In this document: in pieces, positions 36,732 through 44,800 of the stretch
How positions within the stretch are numbered: position 1 is the first letter of the stretch
Layout of the letters: every line of letters starts with the position of its first letter
Assembly (NCBI RefSeq): GCF_018145875.1
Contig: NZ_JAGSSV010000005.1
Coordinates: forward strand, 1-64,000
DNA length: 64,000 nt
Source of the DNA: Marinomonas vulgaris
GTDB taxonomy: Bacteria > Pseudomonadota > Gammaproteobacteria > Pseudomonadales > Marinomonadaceae
Direction of reading: 5' to 3'
The notes under the pieces: model-generated
What the model was told of the DNA's origin: nothing
What the model saw: only the letters and a program-made list of their open reading frames with translations
The model's database searches: none
Translations under genes and position numbers: made by a program

Positions 36732-37411
36732 AGGGCTTTTTCCGTCAATTGGCCTGCAGACATGACCAACTGTCGGTCACACATTTTCGCTAAATCATTA
36801 TCGTGGGTCACCATCACCAAGGTTGTGCCTTGTGATTGGTTCAAATCAAACAATAACTTAATCACCAAATTGCCGTTTTCTTCGTCCAAATTACCGGTAG
36901 GTTCATCGGCAAACAATATCTTAGGATTCGATGCAAACGCACGGGCAATGGCGACGCGTTGCTGCTCCCCTCCTGACAATTGGTTGGGGTAATGGGTTAA
37001 TCGATGAGATAAGCCAACTTTTTCCAATAACACTTCGGCTTTCTTACGCGCGTCTTTGTCGCCTTTTAATTCCGCTGGCAACATGACGTTTTCAATTGCT
37101 TGCAAGCTAGGTAACAGATGAAAAGACTGAAACACGAAGCCCACATATTGTCCACGAGCCAAGGCGCGCTCTTCTTCGGTTTGCTTGGAAAATATTTGAT
37201 CGTAAAGCTGTATATCACCGGAAGTATTCACATCCAAGCCAGCCAGTAAACCCAGTAAGGTGGATTTCCCTGAGCCTGAAGAACCCACAATGGCCACCGA
37301 CTCACTTTCTTGGATTTGCATATTAATTCCTTTCAATATGGTTAAATCCCCTGTATTCGATGTCACAGTATGGGTTAAATTAGATACTTTAATCGCGGTG
37401 TTACTAGCCAT
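36728..37411 (-). CDS. YbbA-like ABC transporter ATPase
   Basis: 227 residues with Walker A GSSGSGKST, signature LSGGEQQR and Walker B ILFADEPTGNLD, typical of the LolD/MacB ATPase subgroup that serves FtsX-type permeases. It is coupled to the permease gene and divergent from tesA with only 25 bp between start codons. The same tesA-ybbA-ybbP arrangement exists in E. coli. Confidence 0.92.
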   Translation of the reverse strand: MASNTAIKVSNLTHTVTSNTGDLTILKGINMQIQESESVAIVGSSGSGKSTLLGLLAGLDVNTSGDIQLYDQIFSKQTEEERALARGQYVGFVFQSFHLLPSLQAIENVMLPAELKGDKDARKKAEVLLEKVGLSHRLTHYPNQLSGGEQQRVAIARAFASNPKILFADEPTGNLDEENGNLVIKLLFDLNQSQGTTLVMVTHDNDLAKMCDRQLVMSAGQLTEKAL

Positions 37412-37436
37412 GATGATTCACTCTAAAAGGGTTACT

Positions 37437-38066
37437 ATGTTTTTTAAAAGACAATTCAAACAGCTACTCACAATGACATTGGTGCTGCTTTTCAGTTCGA
37501 TGGCCTCGGCGTCTACTTTACTGGTGATGGGCGACAGCCTAAGCGCGGCGTATAATTTACGACAACAAGACGGTTGGGTAAGTTTATTGGAAACACAACT
37601 TTCTCAGTCTCACCCTGATATCAAGGTCATTAATGCCAGTGTCAGTGGTGAAACAACCCAAGGCGGCCTATCGCGCTTCAGCTCTTTACTGTCGTCTCAC
37701 CAACCAGATTTTGTGATATTGGAGCTTGGTGCTAATGATGCTTTACGAGGCTACCCCTTAGACCAGACCACCCAAAACCTAGAAACCATGGTGGAACAAG
37801 CACAAAATGCCGGCGCAACCCTGTTACTGGTCGGCAACCGAATTCCACAAAATTACGGTAAACGCTACACCGACATGTTTTTTAACTTGTATCAAAATGT
37901 GGCTGAGAAGTACCAGCTTGCTTATCTACCATTTATGCTGGAAAACGTAGCGCTCAACCCTGACTACATGCAAAATGATGGCTTACACCCTAATAAAAAA
38001 GGGCAACCTGTTGTACTTAAAAACATTCTGCCACATTTATTACCATTATTAGACAAAGCGAATTAG
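37437..38066 (+). CDS. tesA: periplasmic acyl-CoA thioesterase I / lysophospholipase TesA
   Basis: 209-residue SGNH hydrolase with a signal peptide (about 1-24, ending SMASAST). Block I GDSLSAAY holds the nucleophile serine, block III is GAND, and DGLHP supplies the Asp-His pair. It cleaves acyl-CoA, lysophospholipids and esters in the periplasm. The start at 37437 gives a proper signal peptide; the frame opens further upstream but would run through ybbA. Confidence 0.93.
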   Translation: MFFKRQFKQLLTMTLVLLFSSMASASTLLVMGDSLSAAYNLRQQDGWVSLLETQLSQSHPDIKVINASVSGETTQGGLSRFSSLLSSHQPDFVILELGANDALRGYPLDQTTQNLETMVEQAQNAGATLLLVGNRIPQNYGKRYTDMFFNLYQNVAEKYQLAYLPFMLENVALNPDYMQNDGLHPNKKGQPVVLKNILPHLLPLLDKAN

Positions 38067-38088
38067 AGAATAATAAGGAAACACAGAG

Positions 38089-39027
38089 ATGAAAGCGGTA
38101 TTTCTCGACAGAGCCTCCTTTCCAGATCAGATCAATTTTCAGACTCCAGCCTCTATAAGCGAATGGGTTGAATACAAGAACACCTCGCCTGAGCAAGTGA
38201 TTGAGAGAATCAAAGACGCCGATATTGTGCTGACCAATAAGGTGTCCATCAACGAAAGTGCCATTCAGCACGCACCCAATCTCAAGCTGATTCAAGTCAC
38301 CGCGACAGGTATTAACAATGTGGACTTAGCGGCCTGTGAAGCACACCATATCGCCGTACAAAATGTCGCGGATTATTCAACGATCAGTGTGCCTGAACAC
38401 ACCTTTGCCATGCTGCTTACATTGCGTAGAAATCTCACCTTATATTTGGATGATGTGAAAGCCGGAAAATGGGCCGATTCAACTCATTTTTGTTTTCTGG
38501 ATCATCCCATTAAAGACCTTTCTGGCAGTACCTTAGCCATTATTGGCGGTGGCACGCTAGGAAAAAAAGTCGCTGATATTGCTCGCGCCTTTGGCATGAC
38601 GGTGGTGTTTGCCGATCGCAAAAACGGCCAGTCGCTTCGTGAAGGTTACTTACCTTTTGCTGAAGCTCTTCGCATTGCTGACGTTATCAGTATCAATTGC
38701 CCACTCACCGATGACACAAAAAATCTTATTGGTGAGACCGAATTTGCACAGATGAAACCAAGCTGTTTACTACTGAACATCAGTCGCGGAGGCATTGTCG
38801 ACGAACAAGCTTTAACCGATGCCTTACACCAAGGTACCATTGCCGGCGCTGCGTTCGACGTGGCCACGCAAGAACCGATGCCAAAAGACCATCTTCTACA
38901 GTCATTGACTCAATTACCCAATTTCTTACTAACGCCGCATATTGCTTGGGCCAGTGACGAAGCCATGCAAACTCTTGCTAACATGGCCATAAACAAGATC
39001 TCGACGTTTTTAGATTCAAACGCATGA
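38089..39027 (+). CDS. D-2-hydroxyacid dehydrogenase (glycerate/hydroxypyruvate type)
   Basis: 312 residues. The NAD-binding loop IGGGTLGKKVA lies in the middle. The catalytic triad is visible as the arginine in NISRGGIVDE, the glutamate in ATQEPM and the histidine in LTPHIAWAS. It resembles glycerate dehydrogenase (HprA-like) more than D-lactate dehydrogenase; the exact substrate is an inference. It overlaps truC by 4 bp. Confidence 0.85.
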   Translation: MKAVFLDRASFPDQINFQTPASISEWVEYKNTSPEQVIERIKDADIVLTNKVSINESAIQHAPNLKLIQVTATGINNVDLAACEAHHIAVQNVADYSTISVPEHTFAMLLTLRRNLTLYLDDVKAGKWADSTHFCFLDHPIKDLSGSTLAIIGGGTLGKKVADIARAFGMTVVFADRKNGQSLREGYLPFAEALRIADVISINCPLTDDTKNLIGETEFAQMKPSCLLLNISRGGIVDEQALTDALHQGTIAGAAFDVATQEPMPKDHLLQSLTQLPNFLLTPHIAWASDEAMQTLANMAINKISTFLDSNA

Positions 39028-39749
39028 TTTTAGACATTCTTTATCAGGATGAGCACCTCGTTGTCGTTAACAAGCCAGCGGGCTTATTAGTGCATCGCAC
39101 CCATCTCGCCAAAGACGAGGAAGACGCTGTGGTGCAAAGACTAAGAGATCAAACGGGGAAATGGGTGTTTCCTGTTCATCGCTTAGATCGTGGCACCTCT
39201 GGGGCGCTTGTCATGGCCTTTTCGCCCGACATAGCGAGTGGCTTGGCACTCCAATTTGCAGAGTCGACCACCAGTAAAACCTACCATTGTTTGGTCAGAG
39301 GATTTTGTGAAGAAAAAGGGACCATTGACCACCCGCTTGCCAAACTCAATGAGCAAAAAGGTCGATCTCGTTTTAAAATTGAAGGCACCGAAAAAGCCGC
39401 CGAAACTCATTTTACGCGTCTGAGAACATTTGAGTTGCCCATACCGGTTAGTCGTTATGACAGCTTGCGATTAAGCTGGGTTGAGGTGTCACCGAAGCAA
39501 GGTCGAAAACATCAAATAAGACGTCATTTTAAGCACCACTTTTACCCCTTAGTCGGTGATTCTTGTTACGGGTGTCGACACGTTAACAAGGTGATGAAAG
39601 AGCATTGGCCAGATGACTTCCGTTTGATGCTACACGCCTCTCGGTTGGTGTTCCAACACCCAGTCACCAATGAAACCCTTGATATTGCCGCGCCATTAAG
39701 TGAGCAATTACAAAATATGTTAATCACCTTGTCTGAACACGCTTGCTAA
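39024..39749 (+). CDS. truC: tRNA pseudouridine(65) synthase TruC
   Basis: RluA-family pseudouridine synthase of 241 residues with the catalytic aspartate in HRLDRGTSG. The lack of an S4 domain and the short length fit TruC, which modifies U65 of tRNA. The start overlaps the dehydrogenase stop (ATGA). The assignment to TruC rather than another RluA member is probable, not certain. Confidence 0.85.
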   Translation: MILDILYQDEHLVVVNKPAGLLVHRTHLAKDEEDAVVQRLRDQTGKWVFPVHRLDRGTSGALVMAFSPDIASGLALQFAESTTSKTYHCLVRGFCEEKGTIDHPLAKLNEQKGRSRFKIEGTEKAAETHFTRLRTFELPIPVSRYDSLRLSWVEVSPKQGRKHQIRRHFKHHFYPLVGDSCYGCRHVNKVMKEHWPDDFRLMLHASRLVFQHPVTNETLDIAAPLSEQLQNMLITLSEHAC

Positions 39750-39792
39750 AAGCTCATAAAGAACAAGCAAATTAAAAAAGGCTACAAAAATC

Positions 39793-40137
39793 ATGAAAAA
39801 GAGAAACTTAGTGTATTCTACCGATCAAGGTCGTTTATGCTCTGAATGTGAGTCCCCTATTGACGACTGCCAATGTAAAACCACTCAGGTGATTGGCAAC
39901 GGTAAGGTGTTAATCTCATTGGAAACAAAAGGCCGAAAAGGGAAAGGCGTTACTGTGATAAAAGGACTACCCTTAAACGAAGAAGCGCTGAAAACATTAG
40001 GCAAAAAACTCAAGACTCAATGCGGTACAGGGGGTGCGGTAAAAGAAGGTCAAATTGAGGTGCAAGGGGACAATCGTCAAAAGGTAAAAGAGTTACTTGA
40101 AAAAGAAGGTTTTCCGAGTAAATTTTCTGGCGGCTAA
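39793..40137 (+). CDS. yciH: SUI1/YciH-family translation factor
   Basis: 114 residues. An N-terminal CxxC-like cluster (CSECESPIDDCQC) is followed by the SUI1 domain with GRKGKGVTVIKGL and CGTGGAVKEGQIEVQG. Bacterial YciH is the homologue of eIF1 and can influence start-codon fidelity, though it is not essential. It has its own spacing of 43 bp from truC. Confidence 0.92.
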   Translation: MKKRNLVYSTDQGRLCSECESPIDDCQCKTTQVIGNGKVLISLETKGRKGKGVTVIKGLPLNEEALKTLGKKLKTQCGTGGAVKEGQIEVQGDNRQKVKELLEKEGFPSKFSGG

Positions 40138-40256
40138 TAGCTATTATTACTGAATCGTCTTACTATATCATTGTTATATAAGCATTATATTCAAAGAATA
40201 GTCACTTACCAATGAAATAGGACGTCTCGGTAGTAAGTCATAGAGCAGAGGTTCTA

Positions 40257-41273
40257 ATGTTTCAACATATTACGAAACAAGCAAATGCGTTGATGAATGC
40301 AGCCATACCCTTAATGGCGAAATTAGATGTGCCCCCTACGCCCTCTGATTATGGCTTGTGGTATGAGTATGTGTCGAATACCAATCCAAAACTGAATAAA
40401 GTCGTAGATAGAGCTTTACGTCGGTTTGGTAGCCTGCCAGATTTCGTTTCTAAAGAATTGTTCAATGAATTTCTGTTACCTGATGAGTTTCAGCAGACGC
40501 CACGACAAAGCAAAACATTGAACTCATTGACAGAATCTTTAACCAGCGAATCTGGCCAATTATCAGAAGACATTGCGGCTTTTAGTCATCAATTAACGAC
40601 AGCAAAGAAAGCGCTAAAGTTCACCAAAGAAGCTGATCAACTAGAAAAGCTGGCTGAATTTTTAGAGCATAGTACAATCAATGCTAGCCATGCAATTCAA
40701 CAATTTGATCAGTCGCTCACTAAGGCTCAAAAAGAGCTAACTGCTTTAAAAGCTGAACTGGCAGACCTTAGAAAAAGTTCCGAACGTGACCCTCTCACTC
40801 TACTAAACAATGAAAAAGGCTTCGAGCGAGCTTTGTATTCTCGTATTCCCTACGCTGAAGACGACCTGTCATTGTTGCTCATCAATATTGATGGTCTTGG
40901 CAATATCAACCAAGAATACGATTTCAAAGCCGGAACATCTCTAATTCGTTATATGGCCAAGCTATTATCCAATCAATTACCTGAACAAGCCTCTATTGCT
41001 AGGCTCGAGGGTGGCTCCTTCGCTATTTTATTATGTGAAACTGAATTGAGTGATGCGACAAAGTTCGCTGAGTCCCTTCGTTTAGACATTTCCAATCAAA
41101 AAATACGTTATAAAAATACCAAGGTGCTACTTCGTCAGGTCACCGCCTCCATAGGCGTGGCAACTTTATTGGGCGACGAAGGGCCCGAAGCACTAATTGA
41201 GCGGGCACGCCATTATTTAATGTACGCAAAGAGATCGGGCAAAAACCAAGTTGCCCATCATGAACAAATTTAA
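40257..41273 (+). CDS. GGDEF-domain protein with degenerate active site
   Basis: 338 residues. The N-terminal domain has the LPPTP-type element (VPPTPSDYGLWYEYVS) common in cytosolic diguanylate cyclases, then a coiled coil (about 95-175) and a C-terminal GGDEF fold. The signature reads EGGSF in place of GGDEF, and no RxxD inhibitory site precedes it. It probably neither makes c-di-GMP nor binds it at the I-site. It could be a receptor or a structural partner. Confidence 0.82.
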   Translation: MFQHITKQANALMNAAIPLMAKLDVPPTPSDYGLWYEYVSNTNPKLNKVVDRALRRFGSLPDFVSKELFNEFLLPDEFQQTPRQSKTLNSLTESLTSESGQLSEDIAAFSHQLTTAKKALKFTKEADQLEKLAEFLEHSTINASHAIQQFDQSLTKAQKELTALKAELADLRKSSERDPLTLLNNEKGFERALYSRIPYAEDDLSLLLINIDGLGNINQEYDFKAGTSLIRYMAKLLSNQLPEQASIARLEGGSFAILLCETELSDATKFAESLRLDISNQKIRYKNTKVLLRQVTASIGVATLLGDEGPEALIERARHYLMYAKRSGKNQVAHHEQI

Positions 41274-41306
41274 GCGTATTTGATCGCATATAAAACGGAG
41301 CAGGTA

Positions 41307-41720
41307 TTGAAACAGTTACATCATACACAATTTATTGTTCGCGATTATGAATGCGACATGCAAGGCATCGTTAATAATTCTGTTTATCAAAACTACCTTG
41401 AACACGCACGACATCAATTTCTCCACTCTCGCGGATTGGATTTTGCAGCAACCACTTTTCAAGGCATTAACTTGGTTGTTATTCGTGCTGAGCTTGATTA
41501 CAAACGCTCTTTACGAAGCAACGATGAATTCTATGTTGAAACACGTGTGGAACGTGAATCCAAATTGAAGTTTGCCTTTTATCAACACATTTATCGCTCC
41601 AACGACAAACAACTCATGTTAAAAGCCAAAGTAACCATCACCTCCACAACACCAGAAGGTCGACCTATTGTGTTCAAAGAAGCTGAACGCCTTCTTGATC
41701 GTACCTCAGATAATATTTAA
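41307..41720 (+). CDS. hot-dog acyl-CoA thioesterase (YbgC/FadM type)
   Basis: 137 residues of the 4HBT fold with a conserved aspartate-containing segment (DYECDMQGIVNNSVYQNYLEHAR). Such enzymes hydrolyse short or medium acyl-CoA. I choose the TTG at 41307, which has GGAG 6 bp upstream; an alternative TTG lies at 41280 without such a site. It follows the GGDEF gene by 33 bp. Confidence 0.8.
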   Translation: MKQLHHTQFIVRDYECDMQGIVNNSVYQNYLEHARHQFLHSRGLDFAATTFQGINLVVIRAELDYKRSLRSNDEFYVETRVERESKLKFAFYQHIYRSNDKQLMLKAKVTITSTTPEGRPIVFKEAERLLDRTSDNI

Positions 41721-41739
41721 TGCATTTTTTATAACTCCC

Positions 41740-41757
41740 CTTCACGCTTTCTTCACG
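41740..41757 (+). promoter_or_regulatory. 11-bp-period direct repeat, likely response-regulator site
   Basis: CTTCACG occurs at 41740-41746 and 41751-41757, separated by 4 bp. A 7-bp direct repeat with 11-bp period is the layout of OmpR/PhoB-family operators. It lies 52 bp before the GTG start of the barrel-BOF-regulator-kinase operon, so autoregulation by the encoded regulator is the simplest reading. Confidence 0.5.
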
Positions 41758-41808
41758 TTTGAATTGATTAAATCTCTTTAAACAACTCAATCATGTTAGG
41801 AGAAAGAC

Positions 41809-42426
41809 GTGAAAAAGAACCTGATAGCAATATCCATTTTCAGCTGCTGCAGCACAGTTTATGCTCAGCCTTACATTGGTGTTGAACTTTTCAAGGCAAG
41901 CACCAGTACTGATAAAAGCGAATACGAAAACATCACTGTTGATGGGCAAAACCTAAGCCTTGGAGATGACTCAGAAGGTGGTAATCGCCTCTTAATCGGT
42001 TATCAATTCGATAATCGCTTTGGGGTTGAATTAGGTTACACCCACTTTGGCCGTGAAGCCGAAAGAGAACGCCAATTGTCTTATCTGCAGGAGGAAGAGT
42101 GGAATGCTGACCTTGATATTGAGCAGCTGGAACTTTTACTCACCTACACACTCCTTATCACAACAGATTTACACCTACAGCTTGCTGGTGGCATGGTTTG
42201 GCATAAAGCCGATTTAGATTACAGTCACCAATACGATAATGAAAATGCGCCTGACCAAATACTCAGTTCCGGCGGCAGCTCTGACAAGGCTCAGGGTGTC
42301 AGTGCTAGACTGGCTTTACAGTACAATGTGTACAAATCGTTTGCTTTTACAGGCGGCTATCAATACAGCACGAGCGAACTAATCGATAGCTCAGCCCTGT
42401 TCGCTGGCGTTCACTATCAATTTTAA
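41809..42426 (+). CDS. outer-membrane beta-barrel protein
   Basis: 205 residues starting at a GTG with AGGAG 6 bp upstream. The signal peptide is about 1-19, ending TVYAQ. The mature chain has alternating strands in an OmpA/OmpW-like small barrel, with FGVELGYTHFG and a terminal aromatic VHYQF. It is the first gene of the operon with the BOF protein and the two-component system. Substrate and exact family are not clear. Confidence 0.75.
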   Translation: MKKNLIAISIFSCCSTVYAQPYIGVELFKASTSTDKSEYENITVDGQNLSLGDDSEGGNRLLIGYQFDNRFGVELGYTHFGREAERERQLSYLQEEEWNADLDIEQLELLLTYTLLITTDLHLQLAGGMVWHKADLDYSHQYDNENAPDQILSSGGSSDKAQGVSARLALQYNVYKSFAFTGGYQYSTSELIDSSALFAGVHYQF

Positions 42427-42438
42427 GGGAGTCATTAA

Positions 42439-42792
42439 ATGAAACGTATTTTATGGGTCTTCTTACCTCTGGCTTTCACTTTAAACCAAAACAGTTTTGC
42501 ACAATATGTTGGTCCGAATGCTGTGATTAAAACAGATTTGACTCAAATCTTGGCCGATCCCGTTGACGATGAATACGTCAAGCTACAAGGGTATTTGGTT
42601 AAGAAATTAAGCAGTGATAAATATTTATTCAGCGATGGCACAAAAGAGATTCGAGTCGAAATCGATCAGTTTCTTTTTCCGGCGCAGCCTTTTGATGATA
42701 AAGACCTTATTGAAATCGAAGGAGAAGTAGAAAAAGACTTCTTAGAGTCTGCTGAAATTGACGTAGATCGTTTGACGATTGTAAACCAATAA
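42439..42792 (+). CDS. YgiW/YdeI-family BOF-fold stress protein
   Basis: 117 residues with a signal peptide (about 1-22, ending NSFAQ) and the BOF (OB-fold) domain of the YgiW/YdeI family: YVKLQGYLVKKL, YLFSDGTKEIRVEID and IEIEGEVEKD. E. coli YgiW is encoded next to qseBC and contributes to stress tolerance. Here too it precedes a two-component system, 30 bp upstream. Confidence 0.88.
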   Translation: MKRILWVFLPLAFTLNQNSFAQYVGPNAVIKTDLTQILADPVDDEYVKLQGYLVKKLSSDKYLFSDGTKEIRVEIDQFLFPAQPFDDKDLIEIEGEVEKDFLESAEIDVDRLTIVNQ

Positions 42793-42822
42793 CCCAAAAG
42801 TATTCACTTAAGGCTGCTCACC

Positions 42823-43497
42823 ATGAAAATACTTATTGTCGAAGACAACCGACAGATTATGGAAACCTTATGCGACATTCTGGAGCTTAAGGGACATATC
42901 GTCGATTGTGCTTGGAATGGTGAAGCGGCCGTTACCTTGATACAGCAAGGCATTTTCTTTGATGTCATTATCATGGATATCATGATGCCCAAGCTAGACG
43001 GCATTCAGACAGTCCAGCAAATGAGACAAGAACATCACTTGAATACCCCTATTCTCTTTTTAACCGCTAGGGATAGCCTATTGGATAAAACGGCGGCTTT
43101 TGAGGCTGGCGGCGATGATTATCTTGTAAAGCCCTTTGCGATGGAGGAGCTAATCTTGAGATTAGACGCGTTATCGAAAAGAGGGCCTAGACACCAAGAC
43201 AACATACTTAGCGTTGGCGACCTACAACTTAATATAGAAAATCGTCATGTAAAAAGGTCAAACGAGGCAGTTAAATTAAGCAGCATTCAGTTTCAAATCC
43301 TGACCCTTTTGATGAAACGATATCCAGCCATAGTAAGCAGACAACAATTGTTTGATTCAATTTGGCAAGGTGACGAACCAGACAGCGACGCCTTACGCAG
43401 TCACATCTATGCCCTGCGTAATAGTATTGACAAGGGATTCGAGAAGAAGATGCTAGAAACCGTTCATGGTCAGGGGTATCGGCTTGTCACATCATAA
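42823..43497 (+). CDS. OmpR/PhoB-family response regulator (QseB-like)
   Basis: 224 residues. The receiver domain has the acidic pair in IVEDN, the phospho-acceptor in IIMDIMMPKLDG and the lysine in VKPFAMEE. A winged-helix DNA-binding domain follows (about 130-222), with the typical ending ETVHGQGYRLVTS. The adjacent kinase is its partner. Context with the YgiW-like protein suggests a QseB-like role; this is an inference from gene order. Confidence 0.9.
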   Translation: MKILIVEDNRQIMETLCDILELKGHIVDCAWNGEAAVTLIQQGIFFDVIIMDIMMPKLDGIQTVQQMRQEHHLNTPILFLTARDSLLDKTAAFEAGGDDYLVKPFAMEELILRLDALSKRGPRHQDNILSVGDLQLNIENRHVKRSNEAVKLSSIQFQILTLLMKRYPAIVSRQQLFDSIWQGDEPDSDALRSHIYALRNSIDKGFEKKMLETVHGQGYRLVTS

Positions 43498-44701
43498 AAA
43501 ACCAAAACTGTCCTATAAACTGATCTTAATGACAGGTTCATTAGGCTTTGTTTTTATTTTGTTTTTTTGGATGGTTATCGTAGTTGCTGAAGACAAAATG
43601 GAAATGATAAGCCTACAACATTGGCTTGAATCTGAAGCCAATATGTATGAACAGGATTATGATCGGGAAGGTAATCAAAAAAGCCTTCCAAACCACTATG
43701 AATTTGATATGTATTTTTCCACAGAACAAATGCCGAGGTGGCTAACCCATTATGATACGCCTGGGCTTTATGAGCATCATTTAGGGCCTGAAGATAAGCA
43801 TTTTTTAGTCAGAACGATGCCCTCGAAAGAAGGCCTTTACTACATTGTTTTTAAAGATGACGCGGATGATTACCTCGATGCGTATGAATCCACCTTACAT
43901 CTTGTGACCCTTGTACTGGGCGGCATTATTGTTATTTTGATGTTTGTTTATGGCACATATTTAGTGTTACAAATAGCGACGCCACTCCAAAAAGTTCTAA
44001 ATAAAATCAGACACATGCCCCCTGATCAGCCAGATTTTCCTGTTGATGCAAAGTACCAAGAACTCGCCATGATTGAGCAAGCGCTTTGCGACAGCAAAAT
44101 ACGCATTGCACATTTTTTTAGACGCGAACAAGAATTCAGTCGATTTGCAGCCCATGAAATTCGTACGCCTCTCATGGTATTACAAGGGTCGGCTGAACTG
44201 TTGAAAGAGCTTAATCTTAATGCACCGTTGGCCACAAAAGCATCGAACCGTATTCTTCATGCTTGTGCAGATATCAGCCTACTCACCGATACCTTCTTAT
44301 TACTCGGCAAAGAACACATGGACGACAGTTACTTTCAGGAACTAAACCTGATGGGGGTGCTATCTGAACAATTGCGGGACATCAGCGCACTTTTTCCTGA
44401 CAGTGGCATTCATTACACACTGGACAACAAACACTCTCCTACAGTGAAAGCTCCGCCTAGTTTTGTTGTGGTTTTGATCAACAATTTACTGAAGAATGCG
44501 TACAGCTATGCGAAAAGCGAATTGAGCATTCAACTTCATGAGGAGAAATTAACCATCAGGAATGATATTGACCCACAAAACAGCCAAGGGGGATATGGTT
44601 ATGGTTTAGTGATCATAGACCGAATTTGTGACCGTCTAGGCTGGCATACCACAAAAAAAGTCACTGCGTCTCAATACAGCGTCACCCTGTATTTCACATA
44701 A
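43484..44701 (+). CDS. sensor histidine kinase (QseC-like)
   Basis: About 405 residues: a first membrane helix (near 8-35), a periplasmic loop of about 100 residues, a second helix (about 142-165) and a cytoplasmic kinase. The H-box is FAAHEIRTPLM, the N-box is NNLLKNAYSYA, and a glycine-rich GYGYGLVII lid is present. I choose the TTG at 43484, which has AGGGG 7 bp upstream; an ATG at 43466 is possible. The gene overlaps the regulator by 14 bp. The stimulus is unknown. Confidence 0.85.
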   Translation: MSHHKKPKLSYKLILMTGSLGFVFILFFWMVIVVAEDKMEMISLQHWLESEANMYEQDYDREGNQKSLPNHYEFDMYFSTEQMPRWLTHYDTPGLYEHHLGPEDKHFLVRTMPSKEGLYYIVFKDDADDYLDAYESTLHLVTLVLGGIIVILMFVYGTYLVLQIATPLQKVLNKIRHMPPDQPDFPVDAKYQELAMIEQALCDSKIRIAHFFRREQEFSRFAAHEIRTPLMVLQGSAELLKELNLNAPLATKASNRILHACADISLLTDTFLLLGKEHMDDSYFQELNLMGVLSEQLRDISALFPDSGIHYTLDNKHSPTVKAPPSFVVVLINNLLKNAYSYAKSELSIQLHEEKLTIRNDIDPQNSQGGYGYGLVIIDRICDRLGWHTTKKVTASQYSVTLYFT

Positions 44702-44800
44702 GTTGATCATAACTTGACTTTGAGCCACACCGATCCTTAGTTATCATGGTGATGAAAACTGAATGATAAAACAAAAACAGTCACTTTTTTGAGGATGATC

